A program made the position numbers and the translations under genes. 64,000 bases of DNA, from assembly GCA_000413015.1 (NCBI GenBank), contig KE332515.1, positions 655,092-719,091 of the forward strand, in the 5' to 3' direction. Every line of letters begins with the position of its first letter. The stretch's first letter is position 1. The notes beneath the pieces were generated by a model. That model was not told where the DNA came from, did not search any database, and worked only from the letters and a program-made list of their open reading frames with translations. Below are positions 59,404 to 64,000 of this stretch, piece after piece. This DNA comes from Treponema socranskii subsp. paredis ATCC 35535. Lineage in GTDB: Bacteria > Spirochaetota > Spirochaetia > Treponematales > Treponemataceae.

Positions 59404-61578
59404 CTATACATTCTGTATCGTCACTCCTGCTTTATCTTCTGCGATTTCCCCGAGTACTTCGACTTTTATGCTTCTGCCGGCGGCGATTATTTCTCTGTCG
59501 GAAATGACGATGATGTCGGGCATTTCCCGGTTCGTCATATTCCACACAAGACGGCGCACCATAGACGAACACATAACGATCGGAAGCCAGCCCTTGCTTC
59601 GAAGCGCGTTATAGCCGCCGTGTATCGCACGCTCCCATATCCGCAAATCGACCGGATCGAGGGCGACGAAGGGCTCCGTGCCCCCGCCCTTTGCCGTGTG
59701 ATCGAGCAGGAGCTGCGACAAGTCCTGAGACAAGCTCATAACGCGAAGCGTATTGTCTTCGTCGGCATACTGTTTGCATATCTGAAGTCCGAGAGCTTCG
59801 CGCACTTTTTCCGCAAGATCCCACGCGTTGTGCGTGATAGGTCCGAAGTTCGCGAGCGTTTCGAGGATGACGACGATGTTGCGTATGGACACGCGCTCCT
59901 GTAAAAGCATCTTCAAAACCTTTTCGATATCGCCGTAGGTGAATTTGCATTTTTCGCTGTTGAGCACTTCGTCGACGACGACAGGATTCGTTTCTTTGAT
60001 ATTGTTTATGATCCTCGACACTTCCTGCCGGCCGATGATTTCCGACGCATGCGCTTTAATAATTTCCGTCAAATGCGTCGCAATGATCGTCGGAGGATCG
60101 ACGACGGTATAGCCGTTCCGTTCGGCTTCAGCCCGCTTTTCTTCCGGCAGCCAAATCGCATTCATACCGAAAGCCGGATCTTTCGTTTTTTCCCCCTGCA
60201 GCTCTTCGGTTACCGTACCGGTATTCATGCACATATAGTAACCGAGTCTGATCGTACTTCTTCCCGCTTCGATGCCGCGGATTTTAAAACTGTATTCGTT
60301 CGGATCGAGCGTCATGTTGTCGACGATGCGGATCGGAGGAACGATGAGTCCCATATCGAGAGCGGCTTCGTGCCGTATGCGCGTAATCCGCTCGAGAAGT
60401 TCCGCGCCTTTTTCTTTATCGACGAGCGGAATGAGCGCATAGCCGAGTTCGAGAGACAAGGTATCGAGAGGTGCTATCGCCGCTGCATCCGAAGGACTCG
60501 TGCCGCCCGTCTTTTCTTTTGCCGTAGCGGCGGCAGCCTGCGCTTTTTCGCGCACTTGAGAAGCTGCAATACGGTATCCCATAAAAAAGAAAAAAGCTCC
60601 GAGCAAAATCAAAAGCACCGTCGCTCCCGCACCGTTTCCGATAAACGCAATCCCCATAAACGCGAGAGCCGCTCCGACGATTTCGTAGATGTGCCCGTCG
60701 ACCGTAAAGTTTTTCGAAAGCTGCTTATCGAAAGCTTCGTCGGTGCTGCTTCCCGTAACGATGAGACCGGTCGCAAACGAAAGCATGAGAGAAGGGATCT
60801 GCGACATAAGACCGTCGCCGATCGTAAGCTTCGCATAAGATAAAAGCGCGTCTCCCGCCGACATGCGGTTGATCGCCATACCGACGGCGAATCCGCCGAA
60901 TATGTTTATCGCCGTGATAAAGATGCCTGCTTTGACGTTGCCCGAAACGAATTTCGAAGCGCCGTCCATCGTCGAATAAAAATCGACCGAACGATCGAGC
61001 TCTTCCTGTTCTTTTTGCGCTTCTTCTTCCGTTATGATGCCGCTGTTGAGACGATTGCCGATGTCGAATTTTTTCGTACTCATGGAATCGAGCGAAAACC
61101 GCGCGGCGACTTCCGATACGCGAGTGGCCCCTTTTGTGATGACGACGACCTGCACGACGATCAAAATAATAAAAATCACAAAGCCGATGACGACAGGCGT
61201 CGCACCCGCGCCTCCGCCGGTGACGATATTCGCAAATGCCTGCACCATAGCGCTTTGACTTTTCGAAAGCCCTGCGGGGTTTACGGGATTCGCGAGGATG
61301 AGGCGCGTCGATGAAATATTGATACCGAGCCCGAAAAGCGTCATAAACAAAAGCACGCGCGGGAATGTTATGAAATTCGTCGCGCGGGGCGTATACATGA
61401 CGATGAGCAGAACGACGATCGAAAACGCGATATTGAGCGCCATCGAAAAATCGATGAGGATGCGAGGCATCGGTATGACGAGAAAAAGCGCTACTACGAC
61501 GACTGCGACGCCGACGATATTGCGCTGCAAAAAATTTAAAATGCTTTGATTTGAAATTCGTCTTGCTTCATCAGGCAT
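59404..61578 (-). CDS. flhA: Flagellar export gate protein FlhA
   Basis: This 724-residue protein's N-terminal half has about eight membrane helices with the FHIPEP-type region here reading KFVSGNVKAGIFITAINIFG, plus VLLFMTLFGLGINISSTRLI and VNPAGLSKSQSAMVQAF. The C-terminal cytosolic half forms the ring that binds chaperone-substrate complexes (PPIRIVDNMTLDPNEYSFKI, EVLNSEKCKFTYGDIEKVL). GGTGGGG precedes the ATG. It lies 17 bp after flhB. Confidence 0.97.
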   Translation of the reverse strand: MPDEARRISNQSILNFLQRNIVGVAVVVVALFLVIPMPRILIDFSMALNIAFSIVVLLIVMYTPRATNFITFPRVLLFMTLFGLGINISSTRLILANPVNPAGLSKSQSAMVQAFANIVTGGGAGATPVVIGFVIFIILIVVQVVVITKGATRVSEVAARFSLDSMSTKKFDIGNRLNSGIITEEEAQKEQEELDRSVDFYSTMDGASKFVSGNVKAGIFITAINIFGGFAVGMAINRMSAGDALLSYAKLTIGDGLMSQIPSLMLSFATGLIVTGSSTDEAFDKQLSKNFTVDGHIYEIVGAALAFMGIAFIGNGAGATVLLILLGAFFFFMGYRIAASQVREKAQAAAATAKEKTGGTSPSDAAAIAPLDTLSLELGYALIPLVDKEKGAELLERITRIRHEAALDMGLIVPPIRIVDNMTLDPNEYSFKIRGIEAGRSTIRLGYYMCMNTGTVTEELQGEKTKDPAFGMNAIWLPEEKRAEAERNGYTVVDPPTIIATHLTEIIKAHASEIIGRQEVSRIINNIKETNPVVVDEVLNSEKCKFTYGDIEKVLKMLLQERVSIRNIVVILETLANFGPITHNAWDLAEKVREALGLQICKQYADEDNTLRVMSLSQDLSQLLLDHTAKGGGTEPFVALDPVDLRIWERAIHGGYNALRSKGWLPIVMCSSMVRRLVWNMTNREMPDIIVISDREIIAAGRSIKVEVLGEIAEDKAGVTIQNV

Positions 61579-61595
61579 CAGTCCCCACCCGCCTA

Positions 61596-62717
61596 CTAAA
61601 GCCGCTTATGCAAATTCATAACGTGAGCATAGATATCGGCAATAATTCTAAAGTATTCTTCCGGTATTATATCACCAACATCCGTGTTTGCATAGAGACC
61701 GCGCGCGACGGGGCGGTTTTCCACGACGGGCACGCCGTTTTCTTCGGCTATCCTGCGCATGGAAAACGCTGCTTCGTCTTCGCCCTTCGCCGTAACGCGC
61801 GGAGCTTCGTAACCGGCTGCCGCATCGTATTTCAGCGCAACGGCAAAGTGAGTCGGGTTCGTAATGACGACGTCTGATTCCCTGACAGCCTGCGGCATAT
61901 TCTGCTGAAGGATGGCGCGCTGAGCCTGCTGCAGTCTGTTTTTTGTTTCGGAATCACCTTCCAATTCTTTGTATTCTTCTTTTACTTCCTGCTTTGTCAT
62001 CTTCATCTGTTCCATGAATTCATGCCTCTGCACGAAATAATCGGGAATCGCGATGATGAGAAAGACAACGCTCGCCATTATTAAAATTTCCGCACTCATA
62101 ACGCCGATGCGGCGGATCGCCATGCCGATGCTTCCGTTTTGAATTTCAAGCATGAGAATCGGAACGTCGCGCTTGAGCAGCATAAAAGCGAGTATCGAAA
62201 TGACGGCCACTTTGCCGAGCGATTTCGCGACATTAAAAAGCCCGCGCAGCGAAAAAAGCGTGTTGCGGAAATACTGAACGAAGTTCGGAACGATTTTTTG
62301 AAACTTCGGCTCTATCGTTTTCGTCGTAAAGATAAAGCTGCGGTTTTGGATGATATTTCCCGCAACTCCGCCGACAATGCCGATAATGCCGATCGGCAGA
62401 ACGAGACGCAAAAAAAAATAATAAAAAGCGCGCGCGATCGCGGGATCGTTTACGCTCGATGAAGCGCAGCATGAAAAATAATAACGAAAAATCCCCGCGC
62501 ATTCTTTCAGCATCGAAGGAGCAAAGACGATAAGGAGCACCACGCACAAAAGCATGACAAAAGCGCTGTTGAGTTCGGCGCTTTTTGCGACGCGGCCTTC
62601 CTTTCTCGCTTTTTCAAGCTTGTATTCCGACGCCTCTTCGGTTCTGCCTTCGTCTTCCGCGGCGAACCACTGAAGGTCGATACAGAGATACGGCGGTACG
62701 GGAAGCACATCGTTCAC
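61596..62717 (-). CDS. flhB: Flagellar export switch protein FlhB
   Basis: This 373-residue protein starts with GTG at 62717, overlapping the fliR stop (GTGA) with GGGAGG six bases upstream. It has LQWFAAEDEGRTEEASEYKL and KARKEGRVAKSAEL, four membrane helices, then the cytosolic domain with the self-cleavage site VVITNPTHFAVAL (cut between Asn and Pro) and the VPVVENRPVARGLY block. It controls substrate switching from rod/hook to filament. The same frame stays open to 63623, but that part is antisense-like junk over fliR. Confidence 0.95.
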   Translation of the reverse strand: MNDVLPVPPYLCIDLQWFAAEDEGRTEEASEYKLEKARKEGRVAKSAELNSAFVMLLCVVLLIVFAPSMLKECAGIFRYYFSCCASSSVNDPAIARAFYYFFLRLVLPIGIIGIVGGVAGNIIQNRSFIFTTKTIEPKFQKIVPNFVQYFRNTLFSLRGLFNVAKSLGKVAVISILAFMLLKRDVPILMLEIQNGSIGMAIRRIGVMSAEILIMASVVFLIIAIPDYFVQRHEFMEQMKMTKQEVKEEYKELEGDSETKNRLQQAQRAILQQNMPQAVRESDVVITNPTHFAVALKYDAAAGYEAPRVTAKGEDEAAFSMRRIAEENGVPVVENRPVARGLYANTDVGDIIPEEYFRIIADIYAHVMNLHKRL

Positions 62718-63511
62718 GAAGAGCCTCCCGATATGATTGTAATAAGCGACGTGATGCCCGCATTGAACGAACGTTCGAAAAAATCGCAAAGCTGAGGCAT
62801 AAGCACAGCGATGACGAAAAACGACGTGAGCAAAAGAAGCGCAAACCCTTCGGACAAAAGATTCATTTGAGGAGCCGCACGCGCAAGGATCCCCATGCAG
62901 ATATTGATGAGCAAAAGCGTTCCCATAAGCGGAAGCGCGATGACGAGAGAAGCCGAAAAAAGCTCGGTAAGACTTCCGACCAAAAATCGCACGACGCGTT
63001 CTTTCGCTTCGAGGAGGGCAAACACGTTCATCGATGCAAAGCTTGAAACCAGTCCGCGCAAAAACAGTTTTTGGAACCACTTGCTCTGCAAAAAAAGCAG
63101 CATTGCGACGAGATTCAAATACTGCCCCATAAGCGGGTTTTCGATTTGCGCGAGCGCGTCGTACACTTCGGATGCGCTCAAGCCCATTTGAAACGCGAAA
63201 AATTGACCGGCGGTGCTGAACGCGGAAAAGAGAATGGTGATAAAAAAACCGATGATGAGTCCGATCATCGCTTCTCCCGCAAGTAAAAACGCGTATGACA
63301 GATCGAAGAGACCGCTCGATGAAATATACGGAGCGTAAGACGAAAAATCGACGTGCGGAACGAGGGCGTATGCCATATAACCTGCAAGCGCTATCTTCGC
63401 CGTCCTCGGCACCGAGCGCATCGAAAAAAGCGGCAGCGTCATCAAAAGCGCAAAACAGCGCACGGCAATGAGCAAAAATATCGGCGCATGACTTACGATA
63501 CGATCGATCAC
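62714..63511 (-). CDS. fliR: Flagellar export protein FliR
   Basis: This 265-residue protein has six or so membrane helices, with LPLFSMRSVPRTAKIALAGY at the N-terminal conserved loop, GEAMIGLIIGFFITILFSAF, FQMGLS near the middle and ALPLMGTLLLINICMGILAR late. It is part of the FliPQR export gate. It begins with GTG (63511) behind AAGGA and overlaps flhB. Confidence 0.95.
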   Translation of the reverse strand: MIDRIVSHAPIFLLIAVRCFALLMTLPLFSMRSVPRTAKIALAGYMAYALVPHVDFSSYAPYISSSGLFDLSYAFLLAGEAMIGLIIGFFITILFSAFSTAGQFFAFQMGLSASEVYDALAQIENPLMGQYLNLVAMLLFLQSKWFQKLFLRGLVSSFASMNVFALLEAKERVVRFLVGSLTELFSASLVIALPLMGTLLLINICMGILARAAPQMNLLSEGFALLLLTSFFVIAVLMPQLCDFFERSFNAGITSLITIISGGSS

Positions 63512-63528
63512 CGCTTTCGTCCTTATCT

Positions 63529-63798
63529 CTAACGCGCCATAAGCGGTATGAGATTAAAAAGAGAAACCGTATAATTTCTGAGATGCGTAAACATCCAACC
63601 GCCGAGGAGCGCCAAAGCCGCAAGGATTGTCAAAACTTTCGGCAAAAACGTCAGCGTCTGTTCTTGAATCGACGTCGTCGCTTGAAAAATCGCAACGACA
63701 AGTCCGACAAGGAGAGCTGCTCCGAGCACGGGAGATGCGAGGATAAAAATTTCAAATACGCCGCCGCGGATTAAATTCACAAGCTGACCGATCGACAT
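63529..63798 (-). CDS. fliQ: Flagellar export protein FliQ
   Basis: This 89-residue protein has two membrane helices (IFILASPVLGAALLVGLVVA; LTILAALALLGGWMFTHL) joined by FQATTSIQEQTLTFLPK, the standard FliQ signature. It forms the gate complex with FliP and FliR. GAGGAGG, 11 bases ahead of the ATG, overlaps the fliP stop codon. Confidence 0.97.
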   Translation of the reverse strand: MSIGQLVNLIRGGVFEIFILASPVLGAALLVGLVVAIFQATTSIQEQTLTFLPKVLTILAALALLGGWMFTHLRNYTVSLFNLIPLMAR

Positions 63799-63816
63799 CG
63801 CTTTTTATCATCCTCC

Positions 63817-64000
63817 TCAACGCAAAACGGAAACGAAAAGCTGCTGCGTCAAAAGTCCCCATCCGTCGACGAGGACGAAGAGCATCAGTTTAAAGGGCAT
63901 CGAAATCTGCACCGGCGGCAACATCATCATGCCCATGGACATGAGGATGCTCGCAACGACCATATCGATGATGATAAACGGAATGTAAAGCAGCACGCCT
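63817..64000 (-). CDS. fliP: Flagellar export protein FliP (C-terminal end only)
   Basis: About 60 C-terminal residues are visible, the rest lying beyond the window. They read [20 protein letters not shown], then [20 protein letters not shown] and [13 protein letters not shown], the highly conserved end of FliP. It is the main pore-forming subunit of the export gate. Its TGA (63817-63819) overlaps the fliQ ribosome binding site. Confidence 0.96.
   Translation of the reverse strand, partial: GVLLYIPFIIIDMVVASILMSMGMMMLPPVQISMPFKLMLFVLVDGWGLLTQQLFVSVLR

Noticed and set aside
62718-63623. Upstream extension of the flhB frame making a 675-residue protein
   Set aside because: The extra part is Arg/Phe/Cys-rich nonsense overlapping fliR. 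A GTG with GGGAGG at 62717 and the conserved FlhB N terminus define the real start.

Overview
The window reads as chromosomal DNA of a spirochete, most likely a Treponema of moderately high GC. Supporting signs are periplasmic flagellar genes (two FlaA sheath proteins with signal peptides, fliG-fliF-fliE-flgC-flgB, the fliPQR-flhBAFG export cluster, a whiG-type sigma factor, FapA), a spirochete-style V-type ATPase operon that includes a DUF2764 gene, and gene orders I recall from Treponema pallidum. The species cannot be named from sequence alone. Most genes lie on the minus strand.

Layout on the + coordinate: (1) 1-439, tail of a long-form uridine kinase. (2) 440-25911, an almost unbroken minus-strand run. 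Read in the direction of transcription it is mraZ-rsmH-ftsL-murF-ftsW-ftsQ-ftsA-ftsZ, xerD-like, a TPR lipoprotein, dprA, topA, xerC/codV-like, hslV, hslU, a KDPG-type aldolase and 2-keto-3-deoxy sugar kinase pair, then flgB-flgC-fliE-fliF-fliG-fliH-fliI-fliJ. The dprA-topA-codV-hslV-hslU-flgB... order matches Bacillus subtilis, with the sugar-acid gene pair inserted. (3) 25912-26785, a divergent promoter region and one conserved hypothetical. (4) 26786-29064, two flaA genes, strong hairpins, and a long flaA leader holding a tandem 181-bp structured repeat. (5) 29065-33500, an AT-rich accessory patch with unknown membrane proteins, a decayed MazE/AbrB antitoxin, an attC-like hairpin and REP-like palindromes. 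(6) 33505-40785, a mixed block: nadE (glutaminase cysteine replaced), rlmJ, an outer-membrane-like protein, a DUF2130 protein, tRNA-Pro(GGG), a sugar-binding lipoprotein, rubredoxin and a DUF436 protein. (7) 40790-51355, a hydrolase, a TPR protein, ispG and the V-ATPase operon atpE-DUF2764-atpA-atpB-atpD-atpI-atpK. (8) 51498-64000, galM, small conserved spirochete genes, fapA, whiG/fliA, flhG, flhF, flhA, flhB, fliR, fliQ and the end of fliP, cut by the window edge.

Functionally the window couples cell division (dcw genes), protein quality control (HslUV), DNA topology and recombination (TopA, XerC/D, DprA) and two halves of the flagellar regulon: switch and rod base, then export gate and regulators. 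Many junctions overlap by 1-11 nt (ATGA or GTGA type), so translation is probably coupled within these operons.

The features that stand out beyond the genes are: a multi-hairpin dispersed element that sits directly upstream of ribosome binding sites (hslU, flaA twice, ftsL in part); a 140-bp MITE-like element inside the division operon; 10-bp-phased MraZ boxes covering the mraZ leader; and a NadE whose glutaminase nucleophile is Gly.
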